Shown here: piece after piece, positions 19,296 to 30,721 of the stretch | Layout of the letters: each line of letters begins with the position of its first letter | How positions within the stretch are numbered: position 1 is the stretch's first letter | DNA from: Desulfovibrio sp. | GTDB taxonomy: Bacteria; Desulfobacterota; Desulfovibrionia; Desulfovibrionales; Desulfovibrionaceae | Reading direction: 5' to 3' | DNA: 64,000 bases | Assembly (NCBI RefSeq): GCF_019422935.1 | Contig: NZ_JAHZCJ010000003.1 | Coordinates: 186,001-250,000, forward strand | The notes under the pieces: generated by a model | Told to the model about the DNA's origin: nothing | The model's input: the letters and a program-made list of their open reading frames with translations, nothing else | The model's database searches: none | Position numbers and translations under genes: made by a program

Positions 19296-19526
19296 CTACT
19301 CCAGAATTTCCAGCACTGTGCGTTTTTTGCACTTGATGGAAGCGGCGCTCAGAATGGTGCGCATGGCCCTGGCCGTGCGCCCCTGCTTGCCGATAACCTT
19401 GCCCAGGTCTTCTTTGGCGACCTTGAGCTCAAGAACCGTCGTCTGCTCGCCTTCTACTTCGCTGACTTGCACTTCTTCGGGATTATCCACCAGGGATTTG
19501 GCAATGTATTCTATCAGGGCCTTCAT
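19296..19526 (-). CDS. khpA: KH-domain RNA-binding protein KhpA
   Basis: A 76-residue single KH-domain protein with the GxxG RNA-binding loop in '[18 protein letters not shown]'. KhpA proteins (YlqC family) bind RNA, often with KhpB/Jag, and affect cell division and translation. Its place between rpsP and rimM is the conserved one in many bacteria. A very stable GC hairpin lies just upstream in the rpsP-khpA spacer. Confidence 0.92.
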   Translation of the reverse strand: MKALIEYIAKSLVDNPEEVQVSEVEGEQTTVLELKVAKEDLGKVIGKQGRTARAMRTILSAASIKCKKRTVLEILE

Positions 19527-19555
19527 GTGTACCTCCAGTGGGGGTCAGCCAGTGG

Positions 19556-19584
19556 GCCGGGGGCGCGCCAAGCGCGCCCCCGGC
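19556..19584 (-). other. Stable GC hairpin between rpsP and khpA
   Basis: GCCGGGGGCGCG (19556-19567) is perfectly complementary to 19573-19584 with a loop of 5 bases. No U-run follows in the minus direction, so it is more likely an RNA-processing or stability element than a terminator. Confidence 0.6.
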
Positions 19585-19747
19585 TCAAACGGGGCCTGCT
19601 TGCAGACCACCGCCGGTTCTGATGAACCGGGACAGATATTGCCTGAGCTTTCCCAAAAAACAGCCAGCAGCAAAGTTCTCCTTCAGGGCATGCCTGAAAG
19701 AGATTTGCCGTAGGCTCTGCGCTGCCGCAAAGATAAGCCCAATAAAC

Positions 19748-19987
19748 TTAGCCCAGGTGCTCTTTGATAAGAGCGCGCACGGTGTTGGTGGGCTCAGCGC
19801 CGCGACCCAGCCATTCCTTGATCTTGGCGGCATCAAGCTTCACTTCAGCCGGATTGACCATGGGATTGTAGTAGCCCAGGAATTCCAGCGGACGGCCATC
19901 ACGACGGGTTTCGTCATTCGCGGCCACCACACGGTAGAAGGGGTGCTTTTTGCTGCCGAGGCGGGTCAATTTCAACTTTACTGCCAT
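19748..19987 (-). CDS. rpsP: 30S ribosomal protein S16
   Basis: A 79-residue S16 with the family N-terminus '[18 protein letters not shown]' and '[15 protein letters not shown]'. It is a 30S assembly protein. It follows ffh by about 124 bases in the same direction. Confidence 0.97.
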   Translation of the reverse strand: MAVKLKLTRLGSKKHPFYRVVAANDETRRDGRPLEFLGYYNPMVNPAEVKLDAAKIKEWLGRGAEPTNTVRALIKEHLG

Positions 19988-20111
19988 GAGTCCAACTCCC
20001 TTTGATTGATGTTATGTTAGCGTTGCGCCCGGGAAAGGGCAAGGGCGGGAAGCCCTGGCGCAAAGAGATTCATCGCCGCGCGTGGCGGCGCTCCTTGCCC
20101 CGTAAATATTG

Positions 20112-21656
20112 TTACTTTTTCTTGCGCTTGGGGCGCTCTTTTTTCTTGCGCTTTTTGGGCGCAGCCTTGGTTGCGCCAGCGCGAGCGCCGGGCATACCTT
20201 CCATGCCGGGCATTCCAGGCATTCCCCCCATTCCCGGCATGCCGGGCATTCCGCCCATGCCGCCAAGATTGGGCATACCACCAAGCCCCTTGGGCAAGTT
20301 CATGCCTGGGGGCATGCCGCGCATGCGCGGCATGGCGGGCATTTTGGCGCCCTTGCCGCCCATCATGCCCTTCATCATCTGGCGCATCTGCTCAAACTGG
20401 CGCACAAGCTGGTTGACCTGGGCGACAGTTACGCCTGCGCCCTTTGCTATGCGCGCCCTGCGGCTGCCGTTGAGGATGTCGGGATTGCGGCGTTCAGCCA
20501 TGGTCATGGAACTGATGATAGCCTCAGTGCGCGCCATTTCCTTTTCAGGCATGGCCCCGCTGGCCTCGGCCAGCTTGTCGCGCAGGCCGCCCATGCCGGG
20601 GATCATTTTAAGGATGCTGTCGAGCGAGCCGAGTTTTTTTATACGGCGCATCTGAGTGCGGAAATCTTCAAGATCAAAGCTGGCCTTCTTCATCTTGAGG
20701 GCCAGTTCTTCGGCTTCTTCTGCGTTGATGGCGCTCTGCGCCTTTTCAACCAGGGTGAGCACGTCGCCCATGCCGAGGATGCGGCCAGCGATACGGTCGG
20801 GGTGGAAGACTTCCATCTCCGACAGTTTTTCGCCCATGCCCACAAATTTGACGGGCGCGCCCGTAACCGAGCGGATGGAGAGAGCAGCGCCGCCGCGCGC
20901 ATCGCCGTCCATCTTGGTGAGCACAACGCCGGTGATGCCGAGGCGCTCGTTAAAGCTTTCGGCCACGGTCACGGCGTCCTGACCAGTCATGGCGTCGGCA
21001 ACAAACAGAATTTCCTGCGGCTGCACGGCCTGCTTGATGGCGGCCAGCTCCTGCATAAGCGGCTCGTCCACATGCAGGCGGCCCGCAGTGTCGATCAGCA
21101 GCACGGTGGCCTGCTCTTCGCGGGCTTTTTCAAGCGCGGCCTTGGCAATATCCACGGGGTTCATGTCCACCGTGGAGGGGAAGCAAGGCATGTCGAGCTG
21201 CTTGGCCAGCACGGTCAGCTGGTCAATAGCCGCCGGGCGGTACACGTCGGCAGGCACAAGATAGGGCCGCAGCTTCTGCTTGCGCAGAATATTGGCGATC
21301 TTGCCCGCAGAGGTCGTTTTACCAGAGCCCTGCAAGCCCACAAGCATGATGACCGCAGGTTCGCGCCCTTGCAGATTCAGCCCGGCGGTTTCGCCGCCAA
21401 GCAACTGCACAAGTTCATCGTTAACAATCTTGATGACTTGCTGGGCAGGGCTCACGCCCTTGAGCACCTCTTGCCCCAGGCACTTTTCGCGCACGCTTTC
21501 CACAAAGTCTTTAACGACCTTGAAGTTGACGTCCGCCTCAAGCAGGGCAAGGCGCACCTCGCGCAGGCCAGCCTGCACATTTTCTTCGGTAAGCTGCCCG
21601 CGCCCGCTGAATGTGCGGAATACGCCTGAAAGTCTGTCGGAAAGGCTCTCGAACAT
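20112..21656 (-). CDS. ffh: Signal recognition particle protein Ffh (SRP54)
   Basis: A 514-residue SRP GTPase that delivers nascent membrane proteins with 4.5S RNA to FtsY. N-domain from 'MFESLSDRLSGVF'; G1 motif 'GLQGSGKTTSAGKIA' near residue 105; 'DTAGRLHVD' (G3); 'TKMDGDARGG' (G4). The M-domain carries 'GSRRARIAKGAG', the RNA-binding loop. The C-terminus is unusual: a run of short GMPGM/GGM repeats from about residue 460 followed by a Lys/Arg-rich end. The start at 21656 gives the standard N-terminus. It heads the operon with rpsP, khpA and rimM. I saw no 4.5S RNA gene in this window. Confidence 0.96.
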   Translation of the reverse strand: MFESLSDRLSGVFRTFSGRGQLTEENVQAGLREVRLALLEADVNFKVVKDFVESVREKCLGQEVLKGVSPAQQVIKIVNDELVQLLGGETAGLNLQGREPAVIMLVGLQGSGKTTSAGKIANILRKQKLRPYLVPADVYRPAAIDQLTVLAKQLDMPCFPSTVDMNPVDIAKAALEKAREEQATVLLIDTAGRLHVDEPLMQELAAIKQAVQPQEILFVADAMTGQDAVTVAESFNERLGITGVVLTKMDGDARGGAALSIRSVTGAPVKFVGMGEKLSEMEVFHPDRIAGRILGMGDVLTLVEKAQSAINAEEAEELALKMKKASFDLEDFRTQMRRIKKLGSLDSILKMIPGMGGLRDKLAEASGAMPEKEMARTEAIISSMTMAERRNPDILNGSRRARIAKGAGVTVAQVNQLVRQFEQMRQMMKGMMGGKGAKMPAMPRMRGMPPGMNLPKGLGGMPNLGGMGGMPGMPGMGGMPGMPGMEGMPGARAGATKAAPKKRKKKERPKRKKK

Positions 21657-23807
<2,151 letters not shown>

Positions 23808-24118
23808 GCAAAACCACTGTCAGCGGTCTTTTGCCCTCCGGCGGCATGAGATTTCGCCTGCTTTTCCGGCAACGTGCCGCTAAAGCACTAGCCGAAAAAG
23901 CAGGCGCGTCTTATTTGGCGGAGAACAAAAATTCCGCAGCAACACAAGCGGAAAGAGCAGCGGCTCCCAAAGCCGTAGATAGCCCACAGGCCCCGGCATC
24001 ACGACCATCGGACAAAAGATCAGAAAAAGATCAGGCGAACGATCAGGAGCAAGATCAACCGGGCACGCAGTAGCGGCGCACAGCAACAGGCCACGGCCAG
24101 CACCAGGCGAGGACACAT
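23808..24118 (+). other. guaB-guaA spacer with terminator-like hairpin
   Basis: CGCCTGCTTTTCCGGC (23855-23870) pairs with GCCGAAAAAGCAGGCG (23891-23906) at 15 of 16 positions with a 20-base loop. Downstream bases are CGTCTTATTT, a poor T-run, so this is an attenuator or weak terminator at best. A short reading frame at 23831-24073 has low-complexity Ala/Gln/Asp/Lys-rich content and no family match; I do not call it a gene. Confidence 0.4.
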
Positions 24119-25654
24119 ATGCCCAGCAAAGTCATAATTATTGACTACGGCTCACAGGTTACCCAGCTCATCGCACGCCGCGTGCGCGAAGCCGGGGTTT
24201 ACTCCGAAATACATTCCTGCATCACCACCGCCGCTCAGGTGGCGGCAATGAAACCTTCCGCCATCATCCTTTCAGGTGGCCCGGCGAGCGTGGGCGAAGC
24301 CGATGCTCCGGTTCTTGACCCCGGTTTTCTTGAGCTTGGCGTGCCGGTGCTCGGCATCTGCTACGGCATGCAGCTGCTTGCCCAGAACCTTGGCGGCCAG
24401 CTCGCCCAGTCGCTCACGCGCGAATACGGCCCCTCCGACCTCACCCTCACCGCGCCCTGCGCCCTTTGGGAAGGCATTGAATCCACCAGCCGCGTGTGGA
24501 TGAGCCACGGCGACAAGGTGCTTGCACCGCCGCCAGGCTTTACCGTGACGGGCCGCACGCCGACTCTGGATGTGGCCGCCATGGCTGACGAAGCCCGCAA
24601 AATCTACGCCGTGCAGTTCCACCCCGAAGTGCACCACAGCGTGGATGGCGAGCGCATGCTGCGCAACTTCCTGTTCAAGGTTGCTGGCATCAAGCCCGAC
24701 TGGACCATGTCCTCGTTTGTGGAGCGCGTGGTTGCCGAAATGGCCGAACAGGTGGGCGACCGCCACGTGGTTTGCGCCCTTTCCGGTGGCATCGATTCCA
24801 CCGTGGTGGCAGTGCTGCTCAATAAGGCCATCGGCAAGCGCCTGCACTGCATCTTTGTGGATAACGGCCTGCTGCGCCTTGGTGAAGGCGACGAAGTGGT
24901 CAGCTATCTGCGCGAACACTTTGACCTCAACCTCGACTTTGTGCAGGCGCAGGAACGTTTTCTTTCCAAGCTTGCGGGCGTGGATGATCCCGAAAAGAAG
25001 CGCAAGATCATCGGCCACACCTTTATTGAAATTTTCGACGAAGAATCCAAAAAGCTGCCCCGGGTGGACTTTCTGGCGCAGGGCACCCTGTACCCTGACG
25101 TAATCGAATCCATCTCGCACAAGGGCCCCAGCGCCGTTATCAAGAGCCACCACAACGTGGGTGGCCTGCCCGACACCATGAAGCTCAAGCTTATCGAGCC
25201 CCTGCGCGAACTCTTCAAGGACGAAGTGCGCAAGGTTGCCGCAGAGCTTGGCATGCCCGACTCCATCGTGTGGCGGCATCCCTTCCCCGGCCCCGGCCTC
25301 GCCATCCGCGTGCTTGGCGAAATCACCGAAGAGCGCCTCCAGATTCTGCGCCTGGCCGACAGGATCGTGCAGCAGGAACTGCGCGAATCCGGCTGGTACC
25401 GCAAGGTATGGCAGGGCTTTGCCGTGCTGCTGCCGCTCAAGACCGTTGGCGTCATGGGCGATGGCCGCACCTACGAGCATGTTATCGCCCTGCGCGTAGT
25501 TGACAGCGTGGATGCCATGACCGCTGACTGGGCGCGCCTGCCTGCGGAACTGATTGAGCGCATGTCGAGCCGCATCATCAACGAGGTCAAGGGCGTCAAC
25601 CGCGTAGTGTATGACGTTTCTTCCAAGCCGCCGAGCACAATTGAGTGGGAATAA
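24119..25654 (+). CDS. guaA: GMP synthase (glutamine-hydrolysing)
   Basis: A 511-residue two-domain enzyme converting XMP to GMP with ATP and glutamine. The class I glutaminase has the nucleophile Cys81 in 'GICYGMQLL' and the His/Glu pair in 'FHPEVHHS'. The ATP pyrophosphatase has the PP-loop 'SGGIDST' and the C-terminal dimerisation domain ends in '[13 protein letters not shown]', the family hallmark. It starts at ATG 24119 after GAGGACACAT. tatB begins only 9 bases after the stop, suggesting co-transcription. Confidence 0.97.
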   Translation: MPSKVIIIDYGSQVTQLIARRVREAGVYSEIHSCITTAAQVAAMKPSAIILSGGPASVGEADAPVLDPGFLELGVPVLGICYGMQLLAQNLGGQLAQSLTREYGPSDLTLTAPCALWEGIESTSRVWMSHGDKVLAPPPGFTVTGRTPTLDVAAMADEARKIYAVQFHPEVHHSVDGERMLRNFLFKVAGIKPDWTMSSFVERVVAEMAEQVGDRHVVCALSGGIDSTVVAVLLNKAIGKRLHCIFVDNGLLRLGEGDEVVSYLREHFDLNLDFVQAQERFLSKLAGVDDPEKKRKIIGHTFIEIFDEESKKLPRVDFLAQGTLYPDVIESISHKGPSAVIKSHHNVGGLPDTMKLKLIEPLRELFKDEVRKVAAELGMPDSIVWRHPFPGPGLAIRVLGEITEERLQILRLADRIVQQELRESGWYRKVWQGFAVLLPLKTVGVMGDGRTYEHVIALRVVDSVDAMTADWARLPAELIERMSSRIINEVKGVNRVVYDVSSKPPSTIEWE

Positions 25655-25663
25655 GGGGGCAGC

Positions 25664-26368
25664 ATGTTCGGGATAGGAAGCACTGAACTTCTGGTCATCC
25701 TTGTGGTGGCCCTCATCGTACTTGGCCCCAAAAGCCTTGCCAACGTGTCGCGCACGCTGGGCAAGGCCATGGGCGAGTTCCGCCGCGTTTCCACAGACTT
25801 TCAGCGCACGCTGAATGCTGAGGCCGAGGAAGAGGAACAGCGTAAGCGTAAGCAGGAAGCCGCCAGAGCGGCGAAAGAAGCTGCTGCCGCCGCCAAGGAA
25901 GCCCGCGCCGCCGAAATGGCCGCAGCGGCAACCGAGGCCCAGCCTGCCGCAACTACAGCGGCTCAGGCTGACAATATTCCGGCCTCAGAGGCGGTAATTG
26001 ACGCCACGGCTACCCGGTCTGCCGCCGATGCGGGGCAGAACACAGCCACGGCAGCACACGAAACGGCACAGCCCGAGGCCCCAAAGCCCTCGGTTGCGGA
26101 CGCTCCTGTTGTTGACGCTCCGATTGCCGATGCTTCGGTTGTCGAAACGGCCCACACCGCAGAGACCAAGCCCGAGGCCCAGCCTGTCGCGGGCACGGCA
26201 ACAACCGCAGAAGGGGCAGCTCCGGTTGCACCGCCTGCTGGCAGCCCTTTGGCTGAAGCCCTTGCCAAAACAAAGGCCGAGGCAGAAGCCGCGGAAGCCA
26301 AACTGGCCGCTGCCCCCGCAGGCGCACCCCAGGCCGCCGCAACACCTGACAATGGCGGCAAGGCATGA
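25664..26368 (+). CDS. tatB: Sec-independent protein translocase TatB
   Basis: A 234-residue TatB. One N-terminal TM with the signature 'MFGIGSTELLVILVVALIVLGP' region (residues 1-22) and an amphipathic helix ('LANVSRTLGKAMGEF') are followed by a long Ala/Pro/Thr/Glu-rich tail of about 150 residues, probably disordered. TatB and TatC bind twin-arginine signal peptides at the inner membrane. The Glu in 'STELL' favours TatB over TatA. The stop overlaps tatC as ATGA. No tatA is present in the window. Confidence 0.9.
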   Translation: MFGIGSTELLVILVVALIVLGPKSLANVSRTLGKAMGEFRRVSTDFQRTLNAEAEEEEQRKRKQEAARAAKEAAAAAKEARAAEMAAAATEAQPAATTAAQADNIPASEAVIDATATRSAADAGQNTATAAHETAQPEAPKPSVADAPVVDAPIADASVVETAHTAETKPEAQPVAGTATTAEGAAPVAPPAGSPLAEALAKTKAEAEAAEAKLAAAPAGAPQAAATPDNGGKA

Positions 26369-27537
26369 GTGCGGATAAACCCTTGAGCCCCGAGGTGGCC
26401 GCATCCCCGTCTGCCCCTGAGACCGCAGGGGAACGTTCCGACCTTAACAAAACGAATGAAACCGCAGCGGAGCCGTCCCCCCAGGGGGCGGCCCCTGCGG
26501 ATACGCCTGTAGAAGCGGCAGAAGCGTCTGCCGCGTCAGCACCCGAAACTACACCAGAAGCCACGCCGGAAACTCAGGCAGACGGGCAACCTCCTCTGCC
26601 CCCGGTTCCGCCAGTGGGCACGGTGCAAAGCCCTGCCTCAGAGCCTGAAAATCTGCCCATCCAGAGCGAAAGCACGCCGCCTGCCACGCCGGAAGACAAG
26701 GTGGAGGAAGAAGAGGCTGACGACAGGCCCATGGGCCTTATGGATCACCTCTCGGAGCTGCGCGGTCGCCTTGTGCGCTGCTGCCTCGCCGTCATGGTGG
26801 GCTTTATAGCCTGCTGGGCCGTGGTTGATCCCATTTTTGACGCCCTTGTGGCTCCCCTGCTGAGCGTCCTGCCTGACGGCTCGCACGCCATCTACACCAC
26901 CCTGCCCGAAGGCTTTTTCACCCGCATGCATATTGCCTTTGTGGCTGGCGTGTTTGTGAGCAGCCCAGCAATTTTTTATCAGGTATGGGCCTTCATCGCT
27001 CCCGGCCTGTATGAAGAAGAAAAACGGAGCATCATTCCCGTTGCCGTCATGTCGGCTTTCTTCTTTGTCAGCGGCGGAGCCTTTTGCTACTTTGTGGTCT
27101 TTCCCAACGCCTTTGCCTTCTTTATGAGCTACGCCACAGACTCCATTGTGGCCATGCCCAAGATCAGCGACTATCTGAGCTTTGTACTCAAGCTCATACT
27201 TGCCTTTGGCCTTGTGTTTGAAATGCCGCTGTTTGCCTTCTTTCTGGCGCGTATGGGCATTATCACGGCAGAACTCATGCGCCGTGTGCGGCGCTACGCC
27301 ATCTTGGGCATCTTTATTGTAGCGGCCATTCTTTCGCCGCCCGATGTGGTTTCGCAGCTGCTCATGGCCGCGCCCATGCTTGTTCTTTATGAAGTGAGCA
27401 TCTTTGTGGCGGCTGGCTTTGGCAAAAAAACTGCAAAAGAAGACGAGTCCGAAGAAAAGCCCGAAGGCGAAGACGGTGAAACCGCCGAGGCCGAAACAAA
27501 ACCGGGCAAGGATGAAAATACCTCGGAGAAGCCATGA
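26365..27537 (+). CDS. tatC: Sec-independent protein translocase TatC with long N-terminal extension
   Basis: A 390-residue TatC. The conserved core starts at about residue 123 ('[16 protein letters not shown]') and spans six TMs, with '[17 protein letters not shown]' and '[12 protein letters not shown]', then a charged tail of about 45 residues. Typical TatC is near 250 residues; here about 120 residues rich in Pro, Ala, Glu and Thr precede the core. I kept the upstream ATG because it overlaps the tatB stop (ATGA) and the extension stays open with native codon use, but an internal start near residue 119-123 is possible. The stop overlaps hisB as ATGA. Confidence 0.92.
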   Translation: MSADKPLSPEVAASPSAPETAGERSDLNKTNETAAEPSPQGAAPADTPVEAAEASAASAPETTPEATPETQADGQPPLPPVPPVGTVQSPASEPENLPIQSESTPPATPEDKVEEEEADDRPMGLMDHLSELRGRLVRCCLAVMVGFIACWAVVDPIFDALVAPLLSVLPDGSHAIYTTLPEGFFTRMHIAFVAGVFVSSPAIFYQVWAFIAPGLYEEEKRSIIPVAVMSAFFFVSGGAFCYFVVFPNAFAFFMSYATDSIVAMPKISDYLSFVLKLILAFGLVFEMPLFAFFLARMGIITAELMRRVRRYAILGIFIVAAILSPPDVVSQLLMAAPMLVLYEVSIFVAAGFGKKTAKEDESEEKPEGEDGETAEAETKPGKDENTSEKP

Positions 27538-28133
27538 GCGACATCGCCCCCAGAACCTCCACGCAAGAGCGCAAAAGCGCCGAAACCGACATCCGGCTTG
27601 AACTGAACATTGACGGTCAGGGCATTACGGACGTGAAAACAGGTTTTGGCCTGCTCGACCATATGTTGACGCTGACAGCTTTTTGGGCTGGTATGGATCT
27701 GCGGCTGGTGTGCGAGGGCGACATGGAAGTGGACGCCCACCACACCACAGAAGACGTGGGGCTGCTGCTCGGCAAGGCGCTGCTTGAAGCCCTTGGCGAC
27801 AGGGCGGGCATTGCCCGCGTGGGCTATGGGCGTGTTCCCATGGACGAAGCCCTGGCAGAAGCCACTGTTGACCTTTCGGGTCGCCCCTGGCTTGAGTGGC
27901 GCGGCGGCGAATTGCTGCCCCCGGTTCTGGCCGGGGAAGAAAAAGACCTCTGGCGGGAATTTTACAAGGCATTGGCAAGCAGTGCGCGCTGCAATCTGCA
28001 TGTGGAGTTCCGCTATGGCCAGAACGGCCATCATCTGCTGGAATCGGCGGCCAAGGGGCTGGGGCTTGCCCTGGCCCAGGCAGTGCGCCGAAACGGCACA
28101 ACCATCAGAAGCACAAAGGGAGGTCTTGATTGA
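27534..28133 (+). CDS. hisB: Imidazoleglycerol-phosphate dehydratase
   Basis: A 199-residue monofunctional HisB (the dehydratase half only). It removes water from imidazole glycerol phosphate in histidine synthesis using Mn2+. Metal-ligand motifs are 'FGLLDHML' and '[14 protein letters not shown]', with the second set near '[14 protein letters not shown]'. The ATGA overlap with tatC and the direct continuation to a lipoprotein gene and hisA show a coupled operon in which histidine genes are interrupted. Confidence 0.95.
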   Translation: MSDIAPRTSTQERKSAETDIRLELNIDGQGITDVKTGFGLLDHMLTLTAFWAGMDLRLVCEGDMEVDAHHTTEDVGLLLGKALLEALGDRAGIARVGYGRVPMDEALAEATVDLSGRPWLEWRGGELLPPVLAGEEKDLWREFYKALASSARCNLHVEFRYGQNGHHLLESAAKGLGLALAQAVRRNGTTIRSTKGGLD

Positions 28134-28792
28134 TGCAATCCCGACTTCGTATGCTGTTGCTGCCCGCGCTCTGCCTCATGCTGATCGCCTGCGCCTGCAG
28201 CCGCCGTCCCACAAGCACGGCGGACGTTCCCCGCGTTATTTCACCTTCGTATGTTATATCGGTTGCACCCTTTACCCAGCCGATCAACGCAAGCCAGCTT
28301 ATTACCGGGCGTATCCCTGAAGATCAGGGCCGCATTGCCGATGAACAGCTGCCCTCGCTTGACCGCCGGCTCCGCAATGTGCTCACCACCGATTCCAAAC
28401 GCCAGTTCAAGTATATTGACGCCATTGATCTGCCCAGGGATCTTACGCGCTTCCACAGTTCCGAGCAGCCGCAGGCGCTGCCGCTCTGGATTGCCTATGG
28501 CAAAAAGCAGGGAGCGCAACTGCTGCTGGTACCGCAGATTCTTGACTGGCACGAACGCCAGGGCTCCACTGCCGGTGTTACCGAACCAGCCCATGTGCGC
28601 GTGGAATTTTTCCTCATCAACATTGCCAACGGCTCCATCATGTCGCGCTCCGTCTTTGAAGAAAGGCAGGAAGGCCTTGTGGACAATCTGATGAACGTCG
28701 GCACGTTCTTCAAGCGGCGCGGCCAGTGGGTCACAGCTGAAGAACTGACCGAAGACGGCATGCACAAAGCAGTAAAGGATATGGGTTTATGA
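28133..28792 (+). CDS. Predicted outer-membrane-type lipoprotein of unknown function
   Basis: A 219-residue protein with a lipoprotein signal: basic MQSRLR, a hydrophobic stretch and a lipobox ending at Cys near residue 20 ('LMLIACAC'). The mature part has a mixed alpha/beta pattern with '[10 protein letters not shown]', '[10 protein letters not shown]' and '[16 protein letters not shown]', which reminds me of the LpoB/CsgG/TolB-N lipoprotein folds; I do not recognise a named family. The ATG overlaps the hisB stop (TGATG) after GGGAGG, and the stop overlaps hisA (ATGA). Why a lipoprotein sits between hisB and hisA is unknown. Confidence 0.75.
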   Translation: MQSRLRMLLLPALCLMLIACACSRRPTSTADVPRVISPSYVISVAPFTQPINASQLITGRIPEDQGRIADEQLPSLDRRLRNVLTTDSKRQFKYIDAIDLPRDLTRFHSSEQPQALPLWIAYGKKQGAQLLLVPQILDWHERQGSTAGVTEPAHVRVEFFLINIANGSIMSRSVFEERQEGLVDNLMNVGTFFKRRGQWVTAEELTEDGMHKAVKDMGL

Positions 28793-29520
28793 TTCTGTTT
28801 CCCGCCGTGGACATTCAGGACGGCAAGGCCGTGCGCCTCAAGCAGGGCCGCGCCCATGAAAGCACCGTCTTTGCCGAAGACCCCACCGACGCCGCCAAAG
28901 CCTGGGAAGCGCGAGGCGCTCAATGGCTGCACGTGGTTGATCTGGACGGAGCCTTTGACGGCGCGGCCAAAAGCCGCGAGATCGTGCGCCGCATCTGCAC
29001 CGAGCTGTCTATTCCCGTGCAGCTTGGCGGCGGTATCCGCGACATGGCAACAGCCCAGGCTTATTTTGATGCGGGCGTCTCACGGCTGATTATCGGCACC
29101 TTGGCTCTGGAACAGCCCGAGCTTTTTGCCGAGATGTGCCGCGCCTTTCCTGGCCGCATTGGCGTATCGCTGGATGCGGAAGGCGGAAAGCTCAAAACCC
29201 GTGGATGGGTTGCCGATACCGGCCTGACCGTTGACGGAGTTCTGCCCCGCCTGCTGGCCGATGGCGCTGCATTCATCATTTATACAGATATCGAGCGCGA
29301 CGGCATGCAGTGTGGCGTTAACGTCGCTGCTCTGGAGCATCTTTCGCGCCTTTCCACGGTGCCTGTCATTGCGGCGGGCGGCGTGGCAACGCTGGCGGAT
29401 GTGCAGAAGCTCTATCCCCTCACCCGCAGCACCAGCCTTGCTGGCGCTGTGAGCGGCAGGGCGCTGTACGAGGGCACGCTCAATCTTGAGGAAGCCAACG
29501 CCTGGATCGCCGCCCAATAA
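28789..29520 (+). CDS. hisA: ProFAR isomerase (phosphoribosylformimino-AICAR-phosphate isomerase)
   Basis: A 243-residue TIM-barrel enzyme of histidine synthesis. The catalytic aspartates are in '[13 protein letters not shown]' (Asp8) and '[13 protein letters not shown]'; phosphate-binding loops are 'QLGGGIRD' and '[11 protein letters not shown]'. It is the last gene of the guaB-guaA-tatB-tatC-hisB-lipoprotein-hisA run and is followed at once by a strong terminator. Confidence 0.96.
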   Translation: MILFPAVDIQDGKAVRLKQGRAHESTVFAEDPTDAAKAWEARGAQWLHVVDLDGAFDGAAKSREIVRRICTELSIPVQLGGGIRDMATAQAYFDAGVSRLIIGTLALEQPELFAEMCRAFPGRIGVSLDAEGGKLKTRGWVADTGLTVDGVLPRLLADGAAFIIYTDIERDGMQCGVNVAALEHLSRLSTVPVIAAGGVATLADVQKLYPLTRSTSLAGAVSGRALYEGTLNLEEANAWIAAQ

Positions 29521-29541
29521 GCGGCACATAATTGCAGAGAC

Positions 29542-29570
29542 AAGGCGGGCCGCATGGCCCGCCTTTTTTA
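29542..29570 (+). terminator. Intrinsic terminator after hisA
   Basis: GGCGGGCC (29544-29551), loop GCAT, GGCCCGCC (29556-29563), then TTTTTTA. Confidence 0.95.
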
Positions 29571-29882
29571 TGATGAACTTTCTATTGCTTACGCCTGCAA
29601 TGTGCAATCATGAGCCTGCCAAAACAAAGCTGTATTCATCAGCCTCAGAAATAGTCAGCGCATACTGCAACCTTGACTCCCCCATCTCACGGCCTTATGA
29701 TCTGTCCATGTTATGCTTCTACTCTGCTTTTATGCCTCTTTTACGCCCATGCGTTTCGGGCTTTCCTGAAGAACGCTACTGGCGTTCCCTGCTCTAGCAT
29801 CTCTCGCTACTTCCTCTGGTCATAGCCATTGTTGTCCTTCACCGCTGAAGGATTGCCTTTCTATTTTCCGCGAGAGATTTTT
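29571..29882 (+). other. Leader region of the SMR transporter pair
   Basis: 312 bases with no supported gene. It holds two small hairpins: GAACGC/GCGTTC around 29771-29787 and CCTTC/GAAGG about 35-50 bases before the ATG. I compared the region by eye with guanidine riboswitch motifs and saw no convincing match. Confidence 0.4.
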
Positions 29883-30350
29883 ATGCTTAGATCAAAACCG
29901 TATCATTGGTGCTGCCTTGTTGCCTCCGTATTTCTGGAGGTAGGCGGAACACTTGTCATGAAACTGGCGCAGGGCTGGGCTTTTCCCCACGCACAGGTTT
30001 TGGGGCTGGTTGTCATGTGGCTGGCCATCGCCATGTCCTACTTTTTTTTGTCCAAGGCTGTTACGGGCATTCCCGTTGGCGTGACATTTGCCTTCTGGGA
30101 GGGGCTGGGCCTGACCTGCATCACCCTGGGCAGCGTGCTTTTTCTGAATGAAGCCCTGACCTTGCGCCGCGCGCTGGGGCTGGCCTGCGTGCTGTCTGGT
30201 GCTTTGCTGGTCAATTATGGAACCGGGCACGGGGCACCCAAGCCCAGCCGCGAGGACTCCCCCACGGCCAGCGACAAGGCTGGAGCCCGCAAGCAGCGCG
30301 CAGAAGCGCCCACCCTGAATAACGGCCTTGCCGCAGGAGGGAACAGATAA
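29883..30350 (+). CDS. mdtJ: MdtJ-like small multidrug resistance (SMR) subunit
   Basis: A 155-residue membrane protein with four TMs in the first 110 residues and a polar 40-residue tail. Conserved SMR Glu is in 'VFLEVGGTLVMKLAQG' and 'GVTFAFWEGLGLTCITLGSVLFLNEALT' (shown in part by key residues W-E-G-L-G) matches MdtJ rather than EmrE. MdtJ and MdtI form a heteromer exporting spermidine and other cations in E. coli. The ATG at 29883 follows a weak GAGAG; no upstream start has a better site. The stop overlaps the mdtI-like start by one base (TAATG). Confidence 0.8.
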   Translation: MLRSKPYHWCCLVASVFLEVGGTLVMKLAQGWAFPHAQVLGLVVMWLAIAMSYFFLSKAVTGIPVGVTFAFWEGLGLTCITLGSVLFLNEALTLRRALGLACVLSGALLVNYGTGHGAPKPSREDSPTASDKAGARKQRAEAPTLNNGLAAGGNR

Positions 30351-30688
30351 TGGATATTTCAAGCCTGTTCCAGAACGCCGCCCTGCCGCTGGTTTTGCTG
30401 GCCGCCGCGCTGGACGTAACCGCCAATATGCTGCTTGTGCGCTCCGACAGCTTCCGCCGCCGCGCCGTGGGGCTGCTGGCCCTTGCGCTGGTGGGGCTGG
30501 CTTTCTATTGCCTTTCACTGGCAGTTCATCATATGGATTTGGCCGTGGCTTATGCCATGTGGGGTGGGTTTGGCGTGCTTGGCACATCCGTGGGCGGATG
30601 GCTGTTGCTGCACCAAAAGCTCAACCCCAGCGCATTTGCAGGCATTGCCCTGCTTGTCTGCGGCATGGTGTTGCTGCACACAAGCTGA
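30350..30688 (+). CDS. mdtI: MdtI-like small multidrug resistance (SMR) subunit
   Basis: A 112-residue four-TM protein, the normal SMR length. 'DLAVAYAMWGGFGVLGTS' closely follows E. coli MdtI, and an acidic residue (Asp in 'AALDVTANM') replaces the usual TM1 Glu. It should pair with the preceding MdtJ-like subunit as an antiparallel heterodimer in the inner membrane. GGAGGG lies upstream of the ATG. Its natural substrate is not readable; polyamine export is a family-based guess. Confidence 0.8.
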   Translation: MDISSLFQNAALPLVLLAAALDVTANMLLVRSDSFRRRAVGLLALALVGLAFYCLSLAVHHMDLAVAYAMWGGFGVLGTSVGGWLLLHQKLNPSAFAGIALLVCGMVLLHTS

Positions 30689-30721
30689 TTTAGGGCCAGT
30701 TAGCTGCTTTCAGGAGAACGT

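Noticed and set aside
23831..24073. Short plus-strand open frame between guaB and guaA
   Set aside because: Low-complexity composition, overlaps a hairpin and has no recognisable domain.
29571..29882. Possible guanidine riboswitch before the SMR pair
   Set aside because: Two hairpins are present but the loops do not contain the conserved motif.
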